Origin: Aspidiotus rigidus
Lineage: Eukaryota > Arthropoda > Insecta > Hemiptera > Diaspididae
Length of the DNA stretch: 64,000 nucleotides
Assembly: GCA_035079385.1 (NCBI GenBank)
Contig: JAVHKY010000043.1
Span: forward strand, 558,001-622,000
Direction of reading: 5' to 3'
The translations under genes and the position numbers were made by a program. The number at the start of each line of letters is the position of its first letter. Positions within the stretch are counted from its first letter, which is position 1. Shown one piece after another: positions 1 through 11,068 of the stretch. A model generated the notes under the pieces. That model saw nothing but the letters and a program-made list of their open reading frames with translations. It did not search any database and was not told the origin of the DNA.

Positions 1-55
1 AAAAACTCGAAACTAGTGTGCGTGATGGTACCTTTTCGAATGCAAGTACTAGCTC

Positions 56-508
56 ATGTGTACCCTCAATGGAAACCCGCCAGGTACGCAGGCTACCTCA
101 CATAAATGTGATACCAATCATGGAGCATTATCACTCAGCGAGGGTGCAACTGAGGAAGCGCGTTGTCGGTTGGTCTTCAAGAAGAAATTAAAAGCCAGAG
201 GTCGCCCGAAACGTGCCTCGAAACAGTTGTCATTCAACAGGACCAGCGCGGATAGAACGACGAAACGGAAACTACCGTCTCTTGACGGTGCTAAAGCACC
301 AAAAAGGAGGAAATGCGTACCCGAAGATGAAAGTGAAGACGATGATGGTGACGACGATGGAAAGCCCACTTGCCTTGTATGTTATAGTAAGATTACAGGA
401 GGAAGTAGATCAGCACTTACGTTCACAAAGTGCTGCTCCATGAAAGTTCGCACAGCATGCTTACAAGAAGACGGTTGCCCTCGCTGTGATGACTTTGGGG
501 ACGATTGA
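56..508 (+). CDS. Uncharacterised AT-hook / zinc-binding protein, C-terminal exon or short ORF
   Basis: A 150-residue frame with compositional signs of a real protein. A basic stretch near residues 45-60 contains the AT-hook core GRP (context RGRPKR). A Lys/Arg-rich segment and an acidic Asp/Glu run follow around residues 90-102. The C-terminus ends with spaced cysteines (CLVC, a CC pair, a single C, then CPRC), which suggests a small RING/treble-clef-like zinc site. The frame closes just upstream of the ATG, and the 5' side is close to the window edge, so this may be the last exon of a longer gene; AG acceptor-like sites occur shortly after the ATG. AT-hook plus terminal zinc-binding cysteines is a common tail of MULE-type and other insect transposon proteins, but I do not recognise the family. 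Confidence 0.4.
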   Translation: MCTLNGNPPGTQATSHKCDTNHGALSLSEGATEEARCRLVFKKKLKARGRPKRASKQLSFNRTSADRTTKRKLPSLDGAKAPKRRKCVPEDESEDDDGDDDGKPTCLVCYSKITGGSRSALTFTKCCSMKVRTACLQEDGCPRCDDFGDD

Positions 509-2121
509 AGTAGGTATCTCGATGAGTCCTCATTTTATTGTACTATTTTATCTGTATTGAAAGTGTTACACTTATTCCTATGTCGTGTACCGATATGAAT
601 TCAATTAATTACATGCGTGTCGTATTTGTGATAAGTATGATGATTGTATTCCAGACGAATGCATAAACTAGTACCGGACGGTCTACATACCATACGGGTA
701 GGTCTACAGAATCTTCCAGACACAAACATACCGTACCTACATATAACGTTTTATCCGCAGGTACCGTACCTACATATAACGCCTACCTCTATTTATTCTT
801 TCTTGTGTTAAGCTCTTTCTTTTTTACCTATTATTATTCCTCCTTTCACGGGTACATGTCGATAACGTAATGTATCCCGGTCCTACTGAACCACAGAGGG
901 GAGAGGGTACTTTTCTCGATTTTTTGGCAAATTCCGATCTTTGAACTATGTAGGAGGGCGAGGGGGAGGAGAATTGAGCAGTTTCGACTTTTGAGCTAGA
1001 CATATTCATGGAAGAAGAACTTGAAAAAATTTCAATCCTGTGTTATCCTAAATTCAGTGTATAAGTTTGTTACACTAATATACCTTATACTAATCAAATG
1101 TTTCCTCAATTTTCTAGACTCTGGGTACAGCATTGTGGGGTAGAATTGAATTTTAAACTGTCAAAATTGAAATGTTGAAAATAAATCTTGAATGGTGACC
1201 TGGTCTTTGGGTTACGGTAAATAATTGTCACACGTCAGATTTCTTTGTGAATACGCGCCAATTTGTTTGTGGACGGACGTATGCTACCTACTTTTTGCCT
1301 TGCGTACCACGGCTATCATCGTCGTACCTCGTTTCGTTCCCATAATATAACAACTATGGCGTTCTAAATTTTGCCGATTTCGCGCGACTTCTTCTGAGGA
1401 TTTCTCAGCGAAAAAATTGTTTACTCACGTCAGTGTAATATATATTTTTGGAATCGTTTTTTCACGTAGATTATTTTGAAGAAAAAAAAAAAAAAATCAA
1501 CGGAATTTGAAGGTAGTAGGATTCTTTACCGTAACCAAAAGAAACTATGATTTACAACGAGCTTGACCAACCTCTTTTGAACTGTGAATACTGAAAATGT
1601 CTCAAGGATTTTTGGGGATAGATTTAACATAAAACTTGAAAATTGAGGGGTACATATAAGTGAGCATACTTTCTACTTATTGAAAGCGATCAGTGCTTAG
1701 GAAAGTTCTCTCGTCGGTTATAGCAACAATTAAACATTTTAAACCCAAGTGGCAAGTAGCTCCTGTACCACATATGAAAGCATCAGCTACGGAAATGGCT
1801 TACCTACTAGTTGGCTTCGCATCATTATACTCATACTCGTATAACCGTAACTTATCTTCTGTAGAGGTTGACTTTGCTCTTTGAATTTTTCTGTGAGAAA
1901 ATTTACAGCTGGTTGAATTCTCAAACGTTCTTGTTGGTTATATCAAGGTAGGTACCTTTTGTACTTTCAAGGATTGTTGTTGGTAGGGCATGGTGTGACA
2001 TGGTGCAGGTACAACATATTGTTGCTCTTTTGTCCTCACGTTGGTTTTTGATAGCGGAATGAATGAAATATCTGTATAATATATTTGGTACAGATGTAAT
2101 AAAAGTAAATTGATATTGCCA
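509..2121. other. Intergenic, AT-rich
   Basis: No convincing coding frame is seen. A short direct repeat (ACCGTACCTACATATAACG, at about 730-750 and 763-783) and poly-T/poly-A runs are present. No strong polyadenylation signal sits immediately after the 56-508 frame. Confidence 0.5.
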
Positions 2122-2305
<184 letters not shown>

Positions 2306-2635
2306 ATAGTGTACCGATGTATACAAAATTTAAGTAAAACTATGTATTTTACTACTAAGTACGTTTGTCGTATTTGAATGCAATTTTTGTAAGTTACCCG
2401 ATCAAAAGTAAGCAGTTATGTATTTATTAATTGAAAACTCAAATTGAAAATAATAATAATAATATCCTAATAAATGTTTCAATTTTTGTAACACAATTTA
2501 TTAGTTGGAATGGGTGTGAGTATGATACGCTTGCGCGTTTTTAGCCACTTATGTATACTTCTAAACGTCGAATTTTGTCGACCACCGGACTCCACCGGAC
2601 TCCGCTCAAGCCCCATTCATCTACTTTTCTTTTGT

Positions 2636-2878
<243 letters not shown>

Positions 2879-2960
2879 CTTATTAAAGATTTAATGTTTT
2901 TGTAGGAATTTTTTAATGATAATCTACAATTTTTATAGCTTATTTTTCAATTCTTCCTTC

Positions 2961-3127
2961 ATAATGAATCATTGTATGTTTTTGCTCTGTTTATCTAAAC
3001 CTGATGAATGACGAACAAAGACGTTTGAAACGCGTCATTTTTTTTTCTGTACACGTTTTGTGTGTGGTGTACGTGTGTAAAAATTGTGAGAAAAAAACCG
3101 TAATAAAGTTATCTGATAATGAATCAT
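2961..3127 (+). mobile_element. Short Penelope-type 3' end (solo terminal fragment) with 12-bp TSD
   Basis: A 143-bp insert (2973-3115) is bounded by perfect direct repeats ATAATGAATCAT at 2961-2972 and 3116-3127. Its body matches the arms of the palindrome at 20587-20830: a CTGATGA box, a stem, GAAACGCGTC, a T-run, then a GT-rich stretch ending in CGTAATAAAG. No coding sequence remains. Variable-length TSDs and frequent 5' truncation are typical of Penelope-like retroelements, so a severely truncated insertion is the simplest reading. Confidence 0.7.
2997..3040 (+). ncRNA. Hammerhead-ribozyme-like core, degenerate copy
   Basis: CTGATGA at 3001-3007 and GAAA at 3027-3030 flank a weak stem II (GAAC/GTTT) that carries extra bases. 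The self-complementary stem III ACGCGT and the cleavage trinucleotide-like GTC follow at 3030-3036. Closure of stem I is weakened compared with the copy at 20.72 kb, so this copy is probably inactive. Confidence 0.45.
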
Positions 3128-3430
3128 GAAAAATTTACGTTTCAGATAATTGCTTCGATTTCTTATTCTTCTTTCTATTTCTGAACTAATTTTCAGTCAG
3201 TAAAACTGTTCTATCAAGACGTCAGAAATATATATATGTATTTTTTTTCAATTTATTGGGGTGAAGCGTAGCGGAGCCCTTCTGGACAACAAACGACAGT
3301 TGAAAACACTATTTTCTCCAAAACTAACGATCTGATTAAGTTGATACTTTGCATAATCATTGCTCTAATACTCAAGAGTGTACTGTTTTAGTTTCATTGA
3401 AAAATATCAATTTGTAACCGAGATATTGAT

Positions 3431-3766
3431 TTAAAAAGTTTCTTGTAGGGTGGTGCGGGTGATATTCACGACTACAAACATACCAATGTACGAGGAACAC
3501 AACACATTTACCTTGCTCTTGTTGCGTCGTTTAGCTCCTACCGCCACAAACAGAGTGGCTGCGAGGCCAAGGTGCCGACAAAATGTAGACAGCCAATGGG
3601 AACGCGTGAAAAGCGATACGAGATGCGAGTGAATAGATCTAATCTCTCGCACCTCGTAGGGGATGCCGCGTTTACTCTGTCCTAGGCGTACCTTTCGTTG
3701 GGTTGCATTTGCGTGGTGCCGTAATGCGTTTGCCTTCATGGAAACGGGTTGTTCAGTCACGGCCAT
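3431..3766 (-). CDS. Hypothetical ORF, 111 aa, origin unknown
   Basis: A minus-strand frame starts at an ATG with acceptable context (ATC ATGGCC) and is more GC-rich than its surroundings. The product is Arg/His-rich in its first half and hydrophobic in its second half. I recognise no domain, and there is no partner gene nearby. It could be an exon, a relic of a mobile element or a chance frame. It lies immediately beside an inverted-repeat element (3779-4082). Confidence 0.2.
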   Translation of the reverse strand: MAVTEQPVSMKANALRHHANATQRKVRLGQSKRGIPYEVREIRSIHSHLVSLFTRSHWLSTFCRHLGLAATLFVAVGAKRRNKSKVNVLCSSYIGMFVVVNITRTTLQETF

Positions 3767-3778
3767 GATTCAGTTTAC

Positions 3779-4082
3779 GACACTATTCGCATGAGGACAC
3801 AACTGTAGGTGCGCTAGAGTCGTACCCGAAAAGGGGATTTGGCAAAAATTGCCATAAACCTGTATAAAACTAAGACGGGCTGTATCTTTGTCAATATTGA
3901 AAAATACAAAAAAGTAGTAAAAGCATTTTTTTATTATTTTCATTCATAGAATAACCTAAAGGAAGAAAAAATTAAGATTTCAACAATTTTCTGTAACATC
4001 CCCTTTTCAGGCAGCTTCCAAAAATGGGCACCACAGTTTTCATAGAGGGCGCCTACTTTGTGCCCTTATGCGAATTGACACT
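3779..4082. mobile_element. MITE/foldback candidate, about 300 bp
   Basis: The two ends are imperfect inverted repeats over roughly 60-90 bp. ATTCGCAT(G/A)AGG near 3786 pairs with the complement near 4070, followed by matching ACACAA..GTAGG and GAAAAGGGGAT blocks. The centre is AT-rich and non-coding. No target duplication was resolved. Confidence 0.55.
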
Positions 4083-4769
4083 TACTTATCACCCACGTTT
4101 ATTGAGTAATCTTATACAGTGTGACGTGCGTGGGGAGACTACAACTATTGCACTAACTACTGCAATGTAACATTGAAATGTGGAGAGTGGTTCAGAGTAG
4201 CGTGTGGAGAGTAGCTAAAGGCGGCGTTTAGTCAATCCCTGGAAGCAGCAGAGCAGACTGTACAGCCATAGTAGGCCTAATTTTAATTATTTTTCACCAA
4301 GTTACCTGACTGTGGTTATTTCTTGTTTCTCAGGTAGTAATAATCTCTTGAGTTATCATCTCATATTATTTTTGATCTGTAATACATAGTCTAATTTTGA
4401 AAATTAACGTGGGCAAGGCCTACGCCGTTCAACAGTTCATCAAAGAAGATTAAATTCCTCTATCAGAACAGGCTAATGGTCTAAATACACGATACCAAAT
4501 TTTAGAAAGATCAAAATATTATTTAATTTCCTTTTCAAATTTAATTCCCATTCTCCCTACGCTCCGCCCCTTTTTGCCTGCTGCAACGGCACCCTAATTT
4601 ATTTTTTTTCATTTATTTATTAACGAGCTATATAAACTAAACTGAGGATTATCAGCTCGGCGGTTTATAATTATTGATAATACATCTTATAAATTAAAAA
4701 GGGGTCATTTTTAGATTATAGAGAGATTGTTAGAAAAATAGTAGTAGTCAAATGGAGAATTTTTTTTTT
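4083..4769. other. Intergenic, no gene seen
   Basis: AT-rich sequence with scattered stops in all frames. No repeat boundary is evident before the LINE relic that starts near 4770. Confidence 0.4.
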
Positions 4770-5700
4770 AAATATATGTCGGAATAATAGCGAGTGGGAC
4801 GAAAATATCGAAACAGAGGGTTATTGTATCCAAGTTGTTTCCCAGAGCTTGCGCAAGGGCGGACGGAACATTCAAGGTAGAGCGGACAGGAGCGAACATA
4901 GGACAGGAAAGAACGTGTTCAACTGCTAGAGTTTCTTTTTAACAGTGAGAACAAGATGGGGGAATCATAAAATCGGGATTGATGAGGTAGGAGTGAGTGA
5001 TTTTTTGTGTGGCCGATTTGTAGTCGAGTACGGGTTACTTCTCTTCTATGATTTCTAATAGACGTGGACGAATGTGAGGGACTTTGTTTGATACTGAGGT
5101 GCTAATTGGGAGTTTGATTCCTCCAGAGATTTGTCCATTTTTCTAGGATGAGAGAACGGTAACAGTTTTTGTAATCTGAGACAGGTACAGGTGAGTTATC
5201 AGTTATTTTGGGAAAGGATGTTGTTTGTTTGGCGGCTAGGTTGACTAAGTCATGGTCAGGTAGATTTATGTGACTGGGGATCCATATGGTAAATGTTGAT
5301 GGATTTCAGTGAGTGTAATATAAGGTGGATTCGTTGAATGAGAGGATGGTTGCTAGAAGTATCTGAAAGAGATTGGAGTGAAGAAAGAGAGTCGGTGAGG
5401 GGGAGGAATTTGTTGTTCGGTGGAAGTTGTGAGAGATGGGAGAGGCGGGAGAATATAGCAATCAATTCTGCTGCGAAGATGGAGGCAATGCTGCAAATTT
5501 GGTGGGAAGTAAGGTGCCTATCTCTGGAGTGTGCATAGGCGGTTTTATTCAATTTTTTGGATCCGTCAGTAAGGCAGATTTTGTAAAGTGGGTATGCCTG
5601 TATTAGTTCTTAATGTCAGAGAAAGTGGTAGTGTTGTCTGATTAGGTAATTGAGTCATATCAAGACGGAGGTTTGGAACGATGAGAGTCTAAGGGGGGAG
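4770..5700 (-). pseudogene. I/Jockey-type LINE relic: RNase H and C-terminal region
   Basis: On the minus strand the translation shows an RNase H domain in order: TDGSK (complement of about 5555-5570), an AAEL glutamate motif, then LTDSLSSLQSL with a second catalytic Asp. A conserved tail region (RLQIGHT) follows near 4990-5030. These are characteristic of RNase H-bearing non-LTR retrotransposons. The frame is broken by stops and indels, no reverse transcriptase remains upstream, and no poly-A boundary was identified. The best uninterrupted piece is 5256-5552 (98 codons). The same family appears on the plus strand at 45.4-45.8 kb. Confidence 0.7.
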
Positions 5701-8700
5701 AGTGTATATATGGGTGGAAGAGGGTTGGCTTGGATTTTGTCGACAAAGAATGAATAAATTACATCACGGATTATGAAAAAATCAGGTATAGAATGGCGAA
5801 TATCCCTATATTGCTATTTGTCGCTATCTTCGAAAAGATCTTTTGTGTAGCATATGTCTCCATATTCAATATTCACGGAAGAAACCGCGTCCTCATTATT
5901 GGAAGTCGTTTCATAAAATCAACATTTTAATTAGACCGGGAGGAGAACTAGGTATTAAAAAATTTATAAAATCAATATTTCAATCATACCAGAAGGGAAA
6001 ACAGAAAAATTTATAGAAGCAACATTAACCGTAAATTAATTTATAGAATCAATAATCAATATCAACCATTAATAAATTAGAATCAACGTTTTAATCGGAC
6101 CAGGGGAAAAACCATCAAAACATTGATAAGATCGATATTCTAATTCACCAGAAGGAAAACTTTAGCTATATTCGTTTTTTTTTTTTTTTTTTTTAAGTGA
6201 CATTTTTTTCCTCATTGTAAAACTGTGCAGAAAAATTATTGCAGTCTTGATAGGGTCAAAATTGATAATTGGTTCATTAAAAAAAATTACAAAACATTTC
6301 CTAATAATTAATTGAAATTATCAACCATATTATCATTAAATCAAGGTAATAACCATGAATATTTTCCGTAATTACCAGAAGAAATTGTCAACAATATTAT
6401 GAAATCAATAAAAGAACTGTAAGAAAAAGGAAGAAAACGATATATTAATATCAAAAATAGATTGAACAACGAATTTACCGCCTAAATATTTTCCTTACAA
6501 ACATTTCTATAAAACGAGCAAAAGTACATTAGTAAAAAAAAAACAGAAATTAAGGAAAGAATCGTTGAAAAAAAAAGATGCATTTTAATAACAAAATCCC
6601 ATTGGAATGTGCCGCATTCAATATTCACAAAGAATAATAGATACCGACTACTTACAACAAATATGTGAGGAAGAAATAAGGACTAATAGGTAAGCAACGC
6701 TTGGTAGTGTAGCAGTTTCTCAACCGGATTAGGCTACACATCTGTTTGTTGTCTACGCTTAGGACAAATGTAAAAACACGCGGGTGTCTACGCTCCAGCC
6801 GGTGTGGTATAGCGTGCAAATTTCACTGGTGGGCAAGTTTCGATAAGAATCGTTGATTTTATGGTAGATTCTGCGTATTGGGTGTGGGAATTGAGGTTTA
6901 CCATTAATTTTTTACGGAATAATAACCTTGACCTCAAATAATCTAATATACAAAGCGGAAAGTTTAACTGTCTGTCTGTCCTTTTATAACTCGAGAAACG
7001 CTGTATGTATCGAATTGAAATCTTCGCCACATATTTGTCTTATTCCAGAACAAATTTTAAACCATAGATGAAAATTTTAGCTCCCATAGAAAAAAAGTTC
7101 TTATTAAAAATCGTGTGCCCTGGCTGTACGCATCACCTGACGCGCGATTTGATTCACCCAAGAAGGGTACCTACACACAACTGTCTACTGTATTTCTCTC
7201 CCACCCTCACATCCTGTATTCTTGAAAATCGGATTTTTGAGCTACCTTCTAAATTGCAGCACGTTAGAGTTCTTTTTATCTTCTTAACGTTACCGGAAGT
7301 ACGGAAATCTTGGAATGTTTGTCTGTCTGTAGAAACGCGACTGCGACGACGATGATAGGTTTGCATGCCTGTTATTTGAACGCTTTTAGCTATATGGAGT
7401 ATTTTTTAGAAGTCTTTTTTTATTCGGGTAAAGTTTTAGATAAAGTTCAATGTTCTGACTCCTTCTGGATGGAGTAATGAGCGAAAAAAATTCGGAAACA
7501 ACGAGGAATTTCGTTGTAGTAAAACTGCTTCTCACTGTAAACGTTGTTCCAAATATTTAAACGCGTTAGGCCTTGCAGATTTAAAAAAATTATTCTAATA
7601 CCTATTTCAAATTTTACTCATTTTTATGAAAAATTGAAGAGAACAAAAATTATAGCGCCTGTAATTTCCATTCAAATGAGTCTAATTTCAGATTTACAGG
7701 AGAAAATTTGGGAACCATTGGTATTTTGATGTGTATTCAACATCATTGCGTTCACACGGAGAGAGCATTTAAACCGGTTGCTCTAGGTAAATCTATTGAG
7801 ACTATTAAAGTTTTACGTATTTTTATATTGTAATTTCCTTTGCAATGAATCTAAATTTTGATTTTAAAGGGAGACGTTTCTGTAGAATAATTTTTTGAAA
7901 ATTTGCTCTTACTTTGTAGTAGGTACCAGTAACTGTGGATCAAGTAATTATCGTCGTCGGACTTTGAAACCACCTAATAAAAGGTACCGGAAGACCGAGA
8001 GAGAAATGTGTAAAGTACATTTGTTTCTCATACAAAAAAACGACCAAAAGTGTCTCAAGCGTCCATGCAGACTAATGTAATGCGTTAGGAGTATGGCTGG
8101 TTTTCAACAGGAGCCCCTAATTAATGGAGGAGAGGGGGTAAATTGAAGAAAAATTACGGGCCGCCCCGGCAAAACGTGGGACTTGGAAAAATTTCGACCA
8201 CCAAGCTATATGTTGAATTTCCGAGAAACTAAATTGATCCAATATTTCAATTGGTTTTGAGTGAATATTGACCAAAAATAGACCGAGAAATCGGGACCAA
8301 TAATAGACCAACTCTTCCAGTCAATTTACTTCCTCTCCTCGGTACCATATATACATCGCATTTAAATCACCTTGGACGAAATTTTGACCCACGAAACTAG
8401 CGCCCTATAAATACGAGTAAGGACATGGGCCGCCATATCTAATCGTTAAGTCGTCATTCATCTTCAGACTTTTGTATTCGAATTAAAGCGCTAGGTACAC
8501 TTATGAACGTAAACAATCGTTGGAAGTGGTGTTGAGTTTCAGGAAAAAGGTGCGACTATAATATAAAGTACTCAAATCTGAACACCTGTCCCCGTGTTTG
8601 TTTACATTCGGCAGAATATCTCTACCGCCTTATTCCAGTGACTGATAACAGTTTAACACGATTTGAAAAACTAGGTATTACAGCACCTAAGTTGCCGAAG

Positions 8701-8760
8701 CAACATGAAAAACACTTGGTACCATCGAGGGATACAAAATAATCTTCTGCAAACGTATCG
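5701..8760. other. Intergenic, AT-rich with old repeats
   Basis: No supported gene. It contains a poly-T run near 6175-6195 and two TCTGTCTGTC motifs (about 6969 and 7320) embedded in related sequence, the second also read as TGTCTGTCTGTAGAAACGCG. It also contains a GGGACTTGGAAAAATTTCGA block near 8179 that recurs at 60.04 kb. These look like fragments of dispersed repeat families. Confidence 0.45.
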
Positions 8761-8812
8761 ATATAACAAGTGATGGAAGGGACGGCAACGAGAGATAAGC
8801 TGGAGGACAGGG

Positions 8813-9330
8813 ATGGCTAAAAGCGCACTAAATAATTTAAAGTATGTCCTTCAAGACCGAAAAATTAATATTGGCCTCCGACGAAGAATCCTCGTATACT
8901 ATGTTTGGTCGATAGTTCGGTACGCGTCAGAGATATGTACGATATCAAAAAGTATACAGAACAGGATTCACGCATTCGAGATGTGGTGCTATCGTAGACT
9001 CCTCCGCATCATTTGGACTGAAAAAATTACAAATGAAAAGGTACTTCAGCGAATGGACCTACAACAGAGGAACGTACTAATGATAATTACAGAAGCGAGT
9101 AGAAGATTTCTGAAAGCAAAAACGGAAAAAATGGGCTATTCCGAACGGTTACGCAAAGGAAGATGGCAGGCAAGACTCCTAGAGGGAGATGTCGACGTAC
9201 AATGCTATAGGGAACAATAATTTGTTGATAATTTTTTGATTTACATCTGTGCAACGTAGTAATGTACATTTGTTGATAAGCGACCTGTAGTCATACAGGC
9301 GCTAATAAAGAATACAAGAATGAATGATGA
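8813..9330 (+). pseudogene. RTE-like LINE 3' fragment (C-terminus of reverse transcriptase ORF)
   Basis: The open frame 8813-9220 (135 codons) matches the post-RT C-terminal region of RTE-type elements. It has an LNNL..R..I..GLRRRIL segment, a Y..WSIVRYASE motif, then AFEMWCYRRLLRI.W and a trailing GRW.ARL motif. No catalytic reverse transcriptase precedes it, so the insertion is 5'-truncated. The 3' side carries GCGCTAATAAAG and an ATGA-rich tail near 9300-9330, consistent with the simple-repeat tails of this clade. Non-functional; assignment to RTE is by motif recognition only. Confidence 0.7.
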
Positions 9331-10577
9331 CGTAACGACTAAATATAGTTGCCCATATTCTGACTTGTATTTATACAATTCTATAGTCAATTCCTAGGAA
9401 ATACTCGATCATAGCCAACATTCACGCGATCAACTAACCATACATAGATCACATTTCATGGTCAAAGACCAATCGAATTCTCGAAGATGTAGACGTCGCA
9501 ATTCCTTACTTGATACCCAGGCGATATTAAGAGACTCACTAATGACCGCGATTTTCAGGTATTGGAGATGGTCTTCATTCAGGCGTTATCAATGCATACT
9601 ACGCGACTTTCAACAAAAGTTTGTCTTACATATTCAGTCGATTTAAGGGCCTTAGTAGGCGCCTATGGTGTACGGGGTTTACGAAGCGAGCATAGGTCTC
9701 AGGCCGCGACTAGCAGACGCCGTGAAAATAGCGCGATATGAACACCAAAATCATCGTCGAGAATTGTCAACAAACAATGTCAACAGAATAGAGTAAATCG
9801 ACGATGATCGCGAGATATTAGACTATCACAATTCACAACATGCAACAAAGCGTTGGCCGAAGCCTATTCGACGCGCATATAAGCGAACTCTACGTCCGTA
9901 ATATTGTTATAGGTTTATCAACAAAAAACCCAAAAATATCGCTTGTGCACATCATACTTGTTTTGTAACTACGTGTGTATAATAATTTGTATGTCGCTCG
10001 AATAAAGTATCAGTTCTACTTAGCTCGCCTCGAATTCGCAGTTTTTTGGAAGTTATCCGGACACCTCGACAGGGGACTCACACCCCCTTCTTACCATAGC
10101 GCCAAAACGGGATCTCTCGCATTCAACATTAAGGCAATAAGTATAATACTTTCGACGCCAATTCAACCGCGCCGTAGTTTGCCAGGCGGAAAAAAAATGT
10201 TTGAAAACAATACGACTATATGGTGACTCATTTTCAACCAGGACTGAATATTTTCCATATCGTTCTCTTTCTTGTGATGAGGCAATCTCTGTCGAATAAT
10301 TGTTGGTACGTTCATTGTAAATGTTTTGAATGCGTGTATTTTATATGTCGAATGAGTGCGTATATGATTTAGTGGGGTTGCGTAGATGTGGTATCTCATA
10401 TTATCTGCTTGACACGGTCTTCCCTTCTGTCAGTTATCATTTCAGTTTAGCGAGTTCAATACTGCCGTACAAAGTTAAATTCACATATTTTATTTATTTA
10501 TTTATATATTGTTTATTTTTTGGGGTGGTGCCGACAACAGCCTGGGAGCCAATTACCGCCGACACCACCCTTAAGAG
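9331..10577. other. Intergenic; possible solo-LTR-like regulatory signals
   Basis: No gene. A TATA-like CGCATATAAGCG near 9877 and an AATAAA near 10000 are spaced as in an LTR, but no second copy or TSD was found. Directly before the gypsy element (10520-10575) there is a hairpin: GGGTGGTGCCG pairs with CGACACCACCC. Confidence 0.3.
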
Positions 10578-11007
10578 AGTGTGGCGTTCTGCTATGAAGG
10601 CGCAAGCACCAAGCTTGCACATGCCGCTAAACTTTTAATAATAGCAGACGCCGCAAGGAAGCGTACTTATCGCTTAACTACTTCGCCGAATACGCTTGAA
10701 CAACCTAGAACGTGCTCGATTGATTGTAAGCACTCTTGCATAACCTGTTTGCCGTTCTAGAAGAAATCTCGAGAATTCCGGAAATAAGGGTGAGACTATA
10801 AATAGCCGGCAGCAACCCGATAAAGCGATTCAGTTGTAATCTTAAAGCGATAGTTAACGTGTTCTCGTTCTTTAACGCGATTGTGTTACAGTTTAACGGT
10901 GTTTAGAAGTGTTGTACTTGCGGTACCAGTAATAAAGCTCGGTTTTCGTAATTGTTCTTTATTATTGGCGTCAAGAGATATTCGGTGACTGGTAGAACGT
11001 CACAACT
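10578..11007 (+). repeat. 5' LTR of the gypsy element
   Basis: 430 bp beginning AGTGTGGCGTTCTGC and ending GTCACAACT. It contains a TATA box (GACTATAAATAGCC near 10795) and an AATAAAG polyadenylation signal near 10930. A plausible R start lies at the CAGTTGTAATC region downstream of the TATA box. Confidence 0.95.
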
Positions 11008-11024
11008 GGTGTCAGAAGTGGGAT
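11007..11024 (+). other. Primer-binding site complementary to tRNA-Leu 3' end
   Basis: TGGTGTCAGAAGTGGGAT directly follows (and shares its first T with) the 5' LTR end. Its complement, ATCCCACTTCTGACACCA, matches the conserved T-arm/acceptor 3' end of eukaryotic tRNA-Leu including CCA, which is the expected minus-strand primer. Confidence 0.85.
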
Positions 11025-11068
11025 TGCGTAAGCCTACTTTGTGCGTTTGAAACTGGTGGTGATTCAAG

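Noticed and set aside
9660..10110. Solo LTR (TATA-like and AATAAA signals)
   Set aside because: No second copy in the window, no clear TG...CA ends and no TSD, so it is recorded only as a possible signal cluster.
10578..11007. TG...CA termini for the gypsy LTR
   Set aside because: Identity between LTRs extends to AGT at the left and ACT at the right, so AGT...ACT ends were used; neither choice gives a TSD.
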